A stretch of 64,000 nucleotides of DNA. Origin: Haloferula sp. BvORR071 (GTDB lineage Bacteria; Verrucomicrobiota; Verrucomicrobiia; Verrucomicrobiales; Akkermansiaceae). The notes beneath the pieces are model-generated. The model had not been told where the DNA came from. It saw nothing but the letters and a program-made list of their open reading frames with translations, and did not search any database. The stretch is from contig NZ_BATP01000034.1 in assembly GCF_000739615.1 (NCBI RefSeq), forward strand, positions 62,001 to 126,000, read 5' to 3'. Of the stretch, positions 24,701-32,086 are shown piece by piece; position 1 is the first letter of the stretch; the number at the start of each line of letters is the position of its first letter. Both the position numbers and the translations under genes were made by a program.

Positions 24701-27700
24701 TCCTGCGCCATTGTTTCTTCGGTTCGCCGATGGGTTACAACGATACGGTTGACTTCACCGGGGGGCAGCGGCCCGGACCGATTCTGCAGGTATTGAACTG
24801 TGTCTTCGACGGGACCGACGATGACATGCTCGACCTGGATGGCACAGACACCTGGGTGGAAGGGAATATCTTCCTGCACTGCCACAAGAACGGTGCCCCG
24901 GACTCCTCTGCGGCGGTCTCTGGTGGCAGCAATGGTGCCGACACCTCCGAGGTGACGATTATCGGGAATATTTTCTACGACGTGGATCACGCGCTGACCG
25001 CGAAGCAGGGAAACTACTATACTTTCCGGAATAACACGGTGGTGCACCAGACGATCAGTGGTGGTCTGGACATCGAAGGTGGGGTGCTGAACCTGCAGGA
25101 TGCAATTCCAGCGCCACCCACGACCTACGCGGCGGGCCTGATCGCGGAGGACAATGTGCTGGTCGATTGCCAGCAGTTGCTGCGCAACTACGACAGCGCT
25201 TCCACGGCGGTGAGCATTTCAGGCAACCTGATGAAGCTCCCCTGGACGGGAACGGGCAGCGGCAACGCCGATTTGGACCCCTTGCTGGTGCATGTGCCGG
25301 AACTGGCCGAGACGGACTTCAATTCCTGGGAAGGCGCGCAGGTGATGAAGCAATGGCTGGCGCTCAAGCCGAACTCGCCGGCCCGCGGCACGGCTGGGAA
25401 TGGCCGCGACAAAGGCGGGGTAATTCCGCTGGGCGTTTGTCTGCACGCGGATGTGGGGGCCGTCACGGCGCTCGATTCGATCCAAGTAAACGTGGGGCCG
25501 CAGCCGCTGGTCGCTTCGTGGAGTTCTGGTTACACGCACTACCGCTGGCGCCTGGATGGCGGGGTCTGGAGTGCGATCACGCCGATCGGGCAGGTGATTT
25601 CTTTGAGCGGGCTTGGGGCGGGGGCGCACACGCTTGAGGTCTCTGGCAGGAACGATGCCTTGTATTTCCAAGACGATGCCGAGTTCGGTGGGGATGCGGT
25701 GATCGCCAGCTATGCGTGGACGATCGATCCGGGCTATGTGCCGCCTGCGGGAGATTCACCGGTGAAGATCCACGAGGTGCTGGCGCGCAATGTCGCGACG
25801 CTTGGCTTCTCGGGAACTTTCCCGGACATGATCGAGCTGCACAACTCTGGGAATGCGCCGGTGAATATTTCCGGATGGGGACTAAGCGATACGCCGGCTA
25901 CGCCATACCGCTATTCATTCCCGACGGGCACGATCCTTGCGCCCGGTGCCTACTACGTGGTGTATGCATCTACGGCAGGCATAGTGCCAAGTCCACGCGC
26001 CAACTACGCGCTCTCGGAAGGTGGCGAGGTCCTCTCCTTGACGAAGGCGAACGGTGATCTGGCGGACCGAGTGAGCTTCGGCCAGCAATTGCCAGACTAC
26101 TCGATCGGGCGGCGAGAAGGTGATGGTGGCTGGGACCTGTGCAAGCCGAGCTTTGGTGGACCGAATGTCGTTGCGGCGCAGGGCTCCTGGTCGGACATCC
26201 GGCTCAACGAGTGGTTGGCCAGCGCTGCGGTGTCCAGCGCGACGGACTTCATCGAACTGTACAATCGCGGTAGCTTGCCGCTGAATCTGGGTGGCGGTTT
26301 CTTAACCGACAATCCGGTGGAGTGGCCCGATCGTTCGCCGATTGCGCCGCTGACGTTTATCCCAGGTGGCGGCTATGCGCTCTTCAAGGCGGATGGCGAT
26401 GGGGAGCAGGGGCCGGATCATGTTGCCTTCAAGCTCTCCGCTTCGCAGGGGGAAATTGGACTGTTCACGCCGCAGCTTGGGCGCGTGGATGAGGTGGTCT
26501 ATGGGCCGCAGACGACGGACATCGCGCAAGGGCGCACGCCGGATGGGGCGGGCCAGGTGGCCTTCTTCACACAGCCGACGCCGGGCGGGCCGAATCCCGG
26601 CAGCACCGTGGTGAATGAGGTCCAGACGCAGACCCTGATCCCGGTGAATGCCACGTGGAAGTATCGTGCCACGAGCACGAGCTATGCGGGAACCTTCCAG
26701 CAGGTGGGCTTTGATGATTCGGCTTGGTCCAGTGGCGGGCAGCTTCTCTATATCGAGACCGCTGCGCTGCCCTCGGCTACCGGATTCGTGAAGACCACGA
26801 CGCTTGCGGGGAATGCCAGCAATTCGAACCGGCCCTTTGCGACCAATTACTTCCGGCGTCACTTCACCTGGAATGGCCCGACGGATGATGTGATTCTGCG
26901 TGCGCGCATCATGCTGGACGACGGGGCGGTGATCTACCTGAACGGCCAGCCCGCGGCGCGGGTGCGAATGAACGAGGGCGACGTGATCTACACCACGACC
27001 TCGAATGCGACCGTGGATGACGCGATTGAAGAGAGTATCGATCTGCCCGCATCACTGCTGGTGCAGGGTGACAATGTGATCGCGGTGGAGGTTCACCAGG
27101 TGAATACCGGGAGCAGCGACGTGGTGTGGGGCATGAAGCTCGACGCGCTGGTGCAGGTGCCGACGACGGTGCCACCGCTGCGGATCAACGAGGTGCTGGT
27201 GCACAACCAATCGCTGCCGAATCCGGATAGCTCGCTGGCTGGATGGGTCGAGCTTGAGAATCCCTCCGCGGGGCAGATCGACATTTCGGGCATGAGCCTG
27301 AGCACGGACTTGGGCAATCCCCGGGCCTGGGTGATGCCTGCGGGCACCACCCTGGGGGCTGGCGGGCATCTGGTTCTCGGGTGCGATCCTTCGTTGCCGG
27401 CGTCGGCGGCGAATACCGGCTTCCATCTGAATCGCGCAGGCGGTGCCATCTATCTCTTCCATGCGCCTTCGATTGGTGGTGGTCTGCGGGATTCGGTGAC
27501 CTTCGGCAACCAACTGGCGGATCTCTCGATCGGCCGGGTGCCGGATGGCACAGGGCCCTTCGTGCTTGCGACTCCGACCCGGGGTGCGGCGAATGCGGCG
27601 GCGGTGATAGGTTCAGTTTCCGCCGTGAAGCTGAACGAGTGGCTGGCGGATCCTGCGAGCGGTCCTGATGGCTTTGAGCTCTATAATTCCGGTACGCAAC

Positions 27701-28419
27701 CTGTGGCGATTGGCGGCAACTATTTGAGCGACCATCTTTCCGACAAGAGGCGTCAGCTCGTGCCGCCGCTCAGCTTCATAGGCACCGGCTCCGACCGCTG
27801 GCTGTCCTTCATCGCGGATGGTAGCGCCGCAACCCCCGGGCGGGTGAATTTCGCCTTGGACAATGATGGGGGGGCGCTGGGTCTCTTCAGTGCTGGCGGG
27901 GTGCAACTGGATGCGGTGGCATTCGGAAGCCAGGCGGACGGGAAGAGCCAAGGACGCTTCCCGGATGGTTCGGGGACCTTCTTCGTGATGACGCCCACCC
28001 TGGGAACCGCCAACGTGCAAGGTAGCACCGATAGCGACGGCGACGGCATGCCGGACGATTGGGAGATTGCCCACGGCTTTAACCCGAGCTCTGCCGCTGA
28101 TGGAGCGCTTGATGCCGACCACGACGGCATCTCCAACGCGAACGAGTATCTGGCGGGGACCGACCCGCACAATGCCGCCAGCCGTTTCGATGGCAAGGTG
28201 AGCCTCGAAGGCGGTGCCGTAGTGATCCACTTCACCGCGCAGGCGGGGCGGACCTACACCGTGCAGTATTCAGAGGCGCTTGGTGCCGGTGCTTGGCAGA
28301 AGCTGACCGATCTTCCGGCACAGGGTGCAACGGGAGAGACCTCGGTGAACGACCCGGGTGCTTCGGGCAAGCCGCATCGTTTCTATCGTATCGTCACTCC
28401 TGCTGTCTCCGGGCCATGA
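21769..28419 (+). CDS. Giant secreted LTD/CotH-kinase protein
   Basis: A 2216-residue exported multidomain protein. The start at 21769 gives the signal peptide MKTPILCALPVALVAPLTA; upstream in-frame codons lack one. In order: a lamin-tail domain (LTD) at ~20-150; a CotH-kinase-like domain at ~325-680 containing DDYNIYIGV and LIPYDLDSVFG (Asp617 and Asp619); a beta-helix/beta-solenoid region at ~830-1150; further LTD modules (IKLNEWLA-type openings) at ~1325-1630 and ~1800-2080; between them a jelly-roll module at ~1630-1800 (FRRHFTW, YLNGQPAARV) shared with the next gene; a TSP3-type calcium motif DSDGDGMPDDWE at ~2088; and a C-terminal FYR module (HRFYRIVTP). CotH proteins are atypical kinases; the substrate here is unknown. 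The stop overlaps the next start (ATGA). Confidence 0.85.
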   Translation: MKTPILCALPVALVAPLTADVMISEIMYHPADEGTSGEFIEIHNNGAEPVDVSSWSITRGVEFTIPAETVVPAGGHLVIAADLAAFAAKYPTVTGAVGGWSGRLSNSSNRIELVDADGVKVDEVEYSDDGDWAVRAKDTVADFGHFGWHWNNPADGGGRSLELVEAGFDNSSGQNWAASGVAGGTPGAANSVAATDIAPLIREVGHFPLVPKSSEPVQVTARINDDHGTLAGAAVHWRVDGGPSFTNAAMADDGQHGDGLANDGVYGATLPPEAQGTIIEFYVSAADSGSHSRTWPAPSLDQAGQPEQATNCLYQVDDTVYSGSMPIYRMILRAVDRQELTRINTNAPPIAGLDQTQSEVEMNATAIMSGGTGTELRYQCGLRNRGNGSRSAQPQSYRINFLNEQPWDDVTGLNLNTQNTPYQLIGSAIFRRAGAPMAASRAVQVRVNAVNPTSAGAPSYGFYVANEVVGSEFADLHFPLDSSGNAYRVYDPDRTATEPGGDLRDLSNNPNPALADPTPYRENYFKKTNSSEDNWSDLIGVTQALAKGQSPTLDAPVYQLDYVSAVNAKVDVREWMGFFAMHTLADNTETNLSNGYGDDYNIYIGVTDPRARLIPYDLDSVFGRSSSSSVTRGLFEMCRIVSLTGSPPAPVNPFMKHPEFAPVYYSELKRMIDGAFAPANFNATAAEMLGGWVDPAVISSMETFNAQRTAWVATQIPLGLSVTTAPAVLSGYPHTTTASAALGGRANAITTRSVKVNGQAVTWTGWTATWSAPAVALKPGINRVLIQAFDATGKETERMSEDVWYDDGSVQSVAANITTDTTWTAAGGPWLVSASISVASGATLTIEAGTTVYLAGGATLTVASGGRIMAPGSEAARIRFTTAPGSGATWSGIVINGAAGTPRSVISHASIAGNSTRAIDVNAGDVIFDHLEFANTTQQYISLDGASFVVSDCVFPEATAEFELVHGTLGVKAGGRGILRHCFFGSPMGYNDTVDFTGGQRPGPILQVLNCVFDGTDDDMLDLDGTDTWVEGNIFLHCHKNGAPDSSAAVSGGSNGADTSEVTIIGNIFYDVDHALTAKQGNYYTFRNNTVVHQTISGGLDIEGGVLNLQDAIPAPPTTYAAGLIAEDNVLVDCQQLLRNYDSASTAVSISGNLMKLPWTGTGSGNADLDPLLVHVPELAETDFNSWEGAQVMKQWLALKPNSPARGTAGNGRDKGGVIPLGVCLHADVGAVTALDSIQVNVGPQPLVASWSSGYTHYRWRLDGGVWSAITPIGQVISLSGLGAGAHTLEVSGRNDALYFQDDAEFGGDAVIASYAWTIDPGYVPPAGDSPVKIHEVLARNVATLGFSGTFPDMIELHNSGNAPVNISGWGLSDTPATPYRYSFPTGTILAPGAYYVVYASTAGIVPSPRANYALSEGGEVLSLTKANGDLADRVSFGQQLPDYSIGRREGDGGWDLCKPSFGGPNVVAAQGSWSDIRLNEWLASAAVSSATDFIELYNRGSLPLNLGGGFLTDNPVEWPDRSPIAPLTFIPGGGYALFKADGDGEQGPDHVAFKLSASQGEIGLFTPQLGRVDEVVYGPQTTDIAQGRTPDGAGQVAFFTQPTPGGPNPGSTVVNEVQTQTLIPVNATWKYRATSTSYAGTFQQVGFDDSAWSSGGQLLYIETAALPSATGFVKTTTLAGNASNSNRPFATNYFRRHFTWNGPTDDVILRARIMLDDGAVIYLNGQPAARVRMNEGDVIYTTTSNATVDDAIEESIDLPASLLVQGDNVIAVEVHQVNTGSSDVVWGMKLDALVQVPTTVPPLRINEVLVHNQSLPNPDSSLAGWVELENPSAGQIDISGMSLSTDLGNPRAWVMPAGTTLGAGGHLVLGCDPSLPASAANTGFHLNRAGGAIYLFHAPSIGGGLRDSVTFGNQLADLSIGRVPDGTGPFVLATPTRGAANAAAVIGSVSAVKLNEWLADPASGPDGFELYNSGTQPVAIGGNYLSDHLSDKRRQLVPPLSFIGTGSDRWLSFIADGSAATPGRVNFALDNDGGALGLFSAGGVQLDAVAFGSQADGKSQGRFPDGSGTFFVMTPTLGTANVQGSTDSDGDGMPDDWEIAHGFNPSSAADGALDADHDGISNANEYLAGTDPHNAASRFDGKVSLEGGAVVIHFTAQAGRTYTVQYSEALGAGAWQKLTDLPAQGATGETSVNDPGASGKPHRFYRIVTPAVSGP

Positions 28420-31244
28420 GAGCTTTATTCCTTCTGACGGCTCTTCCGGGAGTGGCAGCTGCGGCGATCACGGTGAACGGGGTCGCCGACAAGAGCTACT
28501 ATAACGATAGTGCCAGCCTCACGATCGTGGCCGAGGCGGGCTACGATTTTGTGGCGACGCTCGATGGCGCGCCGGTGCCGGCTGGGAGTCCAGTGGCGGT
28601 CGGTACCGCGGGATTCCACTTGCTTGCGGTGAGCAAGACCCCGACAGGGGGCGGTGCGGCGGAGACCCGCGAGCTACGCTTCGTTATCCGGGCTTCAGAG
28701 CGTGGCAGTTCCGAGAGCGGTCTGCCCGCGTGGACGCCGCATCCTGTCGTGGCAGATGCGAGCAGTGCCTTTGCGGCCGGTAGCTTGAATCTTATCGCAC
28801 CGTCCGCTTGGCCGATGGGCTTGGAGCTGCCGGTGGTGGCGAAGCTGTCTAACAGTGGCAACGGCGAGGGCCTGCGCTTGAACGGCCGGGTGACGCTGGA
28901 TGGTTTCTCCGGGCGTGGCTTCTGGTTGCGGCGTGGCTGGGGATCACGCCTGATGCCGGGACTCACGGCGGCTGGTCCGCTGGATCTTGCGGGCAAGGTG
29001 CAGGGAATCGCCGCAAGCCGCCCAGTGAATGTGGAGGCGGCCACGACTTGGACCGATGTTTCGGGGACGATTGGTGAGACCGCTTGGCCGGCGAACTCAA
29101 GGATTCACGTGACCGGTACGCTAACGATCAATGCTGGCAACACGTTGGCGATCGGGCCGGGAAGTATCGTGAAGCTGGATCCGGGAGTGGAGGTGGTCGC
29201 TAATGGCATGCTCGATATCAACGGGACACTGGCCGAACCGGTGGTTTTCACGCCGAGGAGTGCCGCTGAGCCCTGGGGCGGAATCGAGCTGAACCTCGCC
29301 AGCTCGCGGGTCTTGGCGGCCGGGACAATTTTCACGGGCGCAGGTGCGGACACCACCTGGTTCAGTAGCCATTCAGGATACTCTTCGCATCGCAAGGAGC
29401 AGGCGCTGTTTCTCGTCGGGGCATCGGGAGCGGAATTGCATACCGAGGACGTGTGGATGATCGATCTCAAGGGTCAGGCCATGAACAGCCGTGCCGGAGC
29501 CGTGATCGACCTGCAGCGGACGCTGGTGCAGCGCTGCGCCAGTGGCGGCGAACTGAATGGCAGCTCGGTCACGGTGGACCGCTCGGCGGTGGTGGAGATT
29601 CCTTCCGACGATGCGACTTTCGTCGATGGTGACAACGACGGCCTCTATTTCACCAATGGCACGCAGACGGTAAGCCGCAGCGTGATTGGCTGGACCAAGG
29701 ACGACGGGATCGACTCCGGCGCTGACGGCGGAGCAGGAACGGTGACTACTCTCCAAGGGAACTGGTATGAGTCGGTCTATCACGAGGGCCACTCGCTCTC
29801 CGGACAACGCTCGGTTTCGTTCTCCGGCTGTGTCTTCACGGATTGCGGGCAAGGGGTGGAGTGCGGTTACGGCGCCAGTGGTGGCGGTCCACAGGCGGTG
29901 GTGGGGAATTGTGCCTTCATCGGCAATCTCAACGGTGCACGCTATGGCGACAATTACGACTGGACCTACAATGGCACGCTGGAGCTGAAGGAATCGATCC
30001 TGGCGCACAATGCTTACCACGATGTGTGGGGCTATGACTGGACGAGCTGGAACTACAACGGAGCGCCAGTCTTTTCGGTTCATGACAATCTGCTGAGCAC
30101 GACGGATCCCGTGCATCATCCGGATAACGAGGTTTTTGATCCGGCGACGCAGGCGGCGGAGCTTGAGGCATTCATGCCGCTTCCCGGGTCGGAGGTCGGG
30201 ATTGCAGTCCTAGGGTCAGCGGCACCGATGGAGCCCGCCGCGTATCCGGGGAGCTTTTCAGTCCGGCTGAGCAGCTTCAGTTCGCGGGTGGTTTCAGCCT
30301 CGTGGCATCTGGCGGGAGCGACGGATCCTTTCGGGCCTCTCCAGCCCTTGGCGAGTGGCAGCGTGAGCTTCCAGCCCGGCGAGACGATCAAGGCGATTGC
30401 GGCACCATTGGCGAATCCGGGCAACTACGCGACGCTGGTGCTACAGCTCGATACGCCGGTGGCTGCGGGGGTCACGGGGCCTGCGGCGTGGTTTATCCGC
30501 GGCACGCCTTCCGCGGATCCGGTGGTGATTGCGAAGGGCAGTGGCGGCTGGCGCTACCGTGAGGCTCGCAGTGATCCGCCTTCGGGCTGGAAGGGTGCAG
30601 TCTTTGATGACTCAAGCCCGGCGGCGACGGAATGGAAGGCGGCAACTTTGCCGGCGGGATTTGGCAGCGTGGGCGGGGTGAGCTTCGCCACGACGGTGGC
30701 GGCCGGTTCTTCGAGTGATCGGACGCGGACCTTCTATTTCCGGAAGAGCTTCGGGATTGAAGATCCTTCGAAGTTGCTGGGATTGACCCTCAAGATCCGG
30801 CGCGATGACGGCGTGCTCGCGTGGCTGAACGATGGGGCGCTGCCGGTGGCGAATAGCACGGACGGAGCGTTGCTGCCGGTGCCGGCGACCTATACGGCGC
30901 TCTCGGCGAATGCGACGAACGTCACGGACTACCACAGCTTTGCCATTCCCTTGGCTTCGCTGGTGGCGGGGACGAATGTGCTGGCGATCGAGCTGCACCA
31001 GAGCTCGATCACGTCGAGTGACGCCCTGTTAGACGTGGAGCTGGTGGCGAGCTATCGAAAGCCGCTGGAACTCCGGCAAGTGGAGTCGGGAGGCAGGCAT
31101 TTTCTCCATTGGGAGGCTTTGGATGCAGGTTTGGAGAGGAGCTTCGATCTCTCCGGGTGGGAGAGCCTCTATGAGCTACCCGGGATGCTGGAAGTGCCGC
31201 CCCCGCCGGATGGGAGCGTTTACTATCGCTTGAGGCGGGAGTAG
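28416..31244 (+). CDS. Secreted right-handed beta-helix protein
   Basis: A 942-residue exported protein translationally coupled to the LTD/CotH gene. MRALFLLTALPGVAAAA is the signal peptide. Residues ~40-200 carry a chitobiase/Ig-like module; ~229-560 form a parallel beta-helix (repeated short strands such as IHVTGTLTINAGNTLAIGPG and GGIELNLASSR, with many Asn/Gly turns) of the type found in polysaccharide-active proteins. Residues ~710-880 hold a jelly-roll module (FYFRKSF, KIRRDDGVLAWLND, NVLAIELHQSS) homologous to one in the upstream protein. The C terminus (SVYYRLRRE) is a shortened FYR end. No clear catalytic residues were identified. The two proteins probably work together at the cell surface. 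Confidence 0.8.
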   Translation: MRALFLLTALPGVAAAAITVNGVADKSYYNDSASLTIVAEAGYDFVATLDGAPVPAGSPVAVGTAGFHLLAVSKTPTGGGAAETRELRFVIRASERGSSESGLPAWTPHPVVADASSAFAAGSLNLIAPSAWPMGLELPVVAKLSNSGNGEGLRLNGRVTLDGFSGRGFWLRRGWGSRLMPGLTAAGPLDLAGKVQGIAASRPVNVEAATTWTDVSGTIGETAWPANSRIHVTGTLTINAGNTLAIGPGSIVKLDPGVEVVANGMLDINGTLAEPVVFTPRSAAEPWGGIELNLASSRVLAAGTIFTGAGADTTWFSSHSGYSSHRKEQALFLVGASGAELHTEDVWMIDLKGQAMNSRAGAVIDLQRTLVQRCASGGELNGSSVTVDRSAVVEIPSDDATFVDGDNDGLYFTNGTQTVSRSVIGWTKDDGIDSGADGGAGTVTTLQGNWYESVYHEGHSLSGQRSVSFSGCVFTDCGQGVECGYGASGGGPQAVVGNCAFIGNLNGARYGDNYDWTYNGTLELKESILAHNAYHDVWGYDWTSWNYNGAPVFSVHDNLLSTTDPVHHPDNEVFDPATQAAELEAFMPLPGSEVGIAVLGSAAPMEPAAYPGSFSVRLSSFSSRVVSASWHLAGATDPFGPLQPLASGSVSFQPGETIKAIAAPLANPGNYATLVLQLDTPVAAGVTGPAAWFIRGTPSADPVVIAKGSGGWRYREARSDPPSGWKGAVFDDSSPAATEWKAATLPAGFGSVGGVSFATTVAAGSSSDRTRTFYFRKSFGIEDPSKLLGLTLKIRRDDGVLAWLNDGALPVANSTDGALLPVPATYTALSANATNVTDYHSFAIPLASLVAGTNVLAIELHQSSITSSDALLDVELVASYRKPLELRQVESGGRHFLHWEALDAGLERSFDLSGWESLYELPGMLEVPPPPDGSVYYRLRRE

Positions 31245-31260
31245 CGCAGAGCCGGCTATT

Positions 31261-31986
31261 TTAACGCGGCTCTTCCAAGGGAAGGACCTTCACCGGCGTG
31301 CGTGGGTCCTTCTCGTCGGAGGCGTAGATGATGAACTGCTGGAGCTTGTCAGCCTTCGGAGTGACCTTGGTGGCCAGGCAGGGGCGGAGGTTTCCTTGGG
31401 CATCGGAGTAGAGGATGCTGAGCTCTTGCTCCTCCGTGCCTGCCGGGATGCTGGACAAGAGCTTGGTGCGGGGCTCGAGCTTCAGGCGTTGCTTGCCCCA
31501 GACCAGGCCCATCGGCTTGGCGGTGAGATTGACGAAGCGGCAGTCGCCTTGGCGGTCGGTAGCACCATCGCCGATGGTCATCACGCCGGCCTTGCTCCAA
31601 TCCGGACCGCCACGCCAGATAAGCGCAAGGCTTGCCTCGGAAGTAGAAAGGGGAATCTTGAGCCAAGTGGAGCTGCCATTGCGGACTTCGATGACCTTGG
31701 TTTCAGGCAGCGGAAATGTCAGCGGGGTGGAGGCAGAGCCGAGACGGAGGCGGAGCTTGAGCGGTTCCTTGCCTTCCATGGTGGCGGCGAGCTGCAGGTC
31801 GCGCGGCGGCACGCTGCCTTCGGGGGCAGGCAGTTCGTAACGCACGCCGTTGCGCACCTCTTGCAGGAAGGGTGGCGGGTCGCCGAGCGGCAGGACCCGC
31901 AAGGTATGGCGTGGGGCCGTCTGCTCCTGGGCGCAGAGCAAGGAAGAGGATAAGGAGAGCAGCAGAAGAATCGCGCGCGACTTCAT
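31261..31986 (-). CDS. Secreted hypothetical protein
   Basis: A 241-residue exported protein of unknown family, start 31986 chosen because it gives the signal peptide MKSRAILLLLSLSSSLLCAQ. The mature part is beta-rich, with phrases TLRVLPLGDPPPFLQEVRNG and GDCRFVNLTAKPMGLVWGKQ, reminiscent of uncharacterised Verrucomicrobia periplasmic proteins. The mature chain contains two cysteines (GDCRFVN and RPCLATK). It is convergent with the beta-helix gene (16 bases between stops) and divergent from the phosphoesterase gene, with about 100 bases between the two starts. No function is proposed. Confidence 0.65.
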   Translation of the reverse strand: MKSRAILLLLSLSSSLLCAQEQTAPRHTLRVLPLGDPPPFLQEVRNGVRYELPAPEGSVPPRDLQLAATMEGKEPLKLRLRLGSASTPLTFPLPETKVIEVRNGSSTWLKIPLSTSEASLALIWRGGPDWSKAGVMTIGDGATDRQGDCRFVNLTAKPMGLVWGKQRLKLEPRTKLLSSIPAGTEEQELSILYSDAQGNLRPCLATKVTPKADKLQQFIIYASDEKDPRTPVKVLPLEEPR

Positions 31987-32086
31987 GGCGGGCGTGTAAA
32001 ACGAGCGGGCTTGATGTTCACCCCGGCACTTGTGACGATGCTGTCTCTTTTCTCCGGTGCCCATGGGTGGCGGGGCGCGTGAAATT

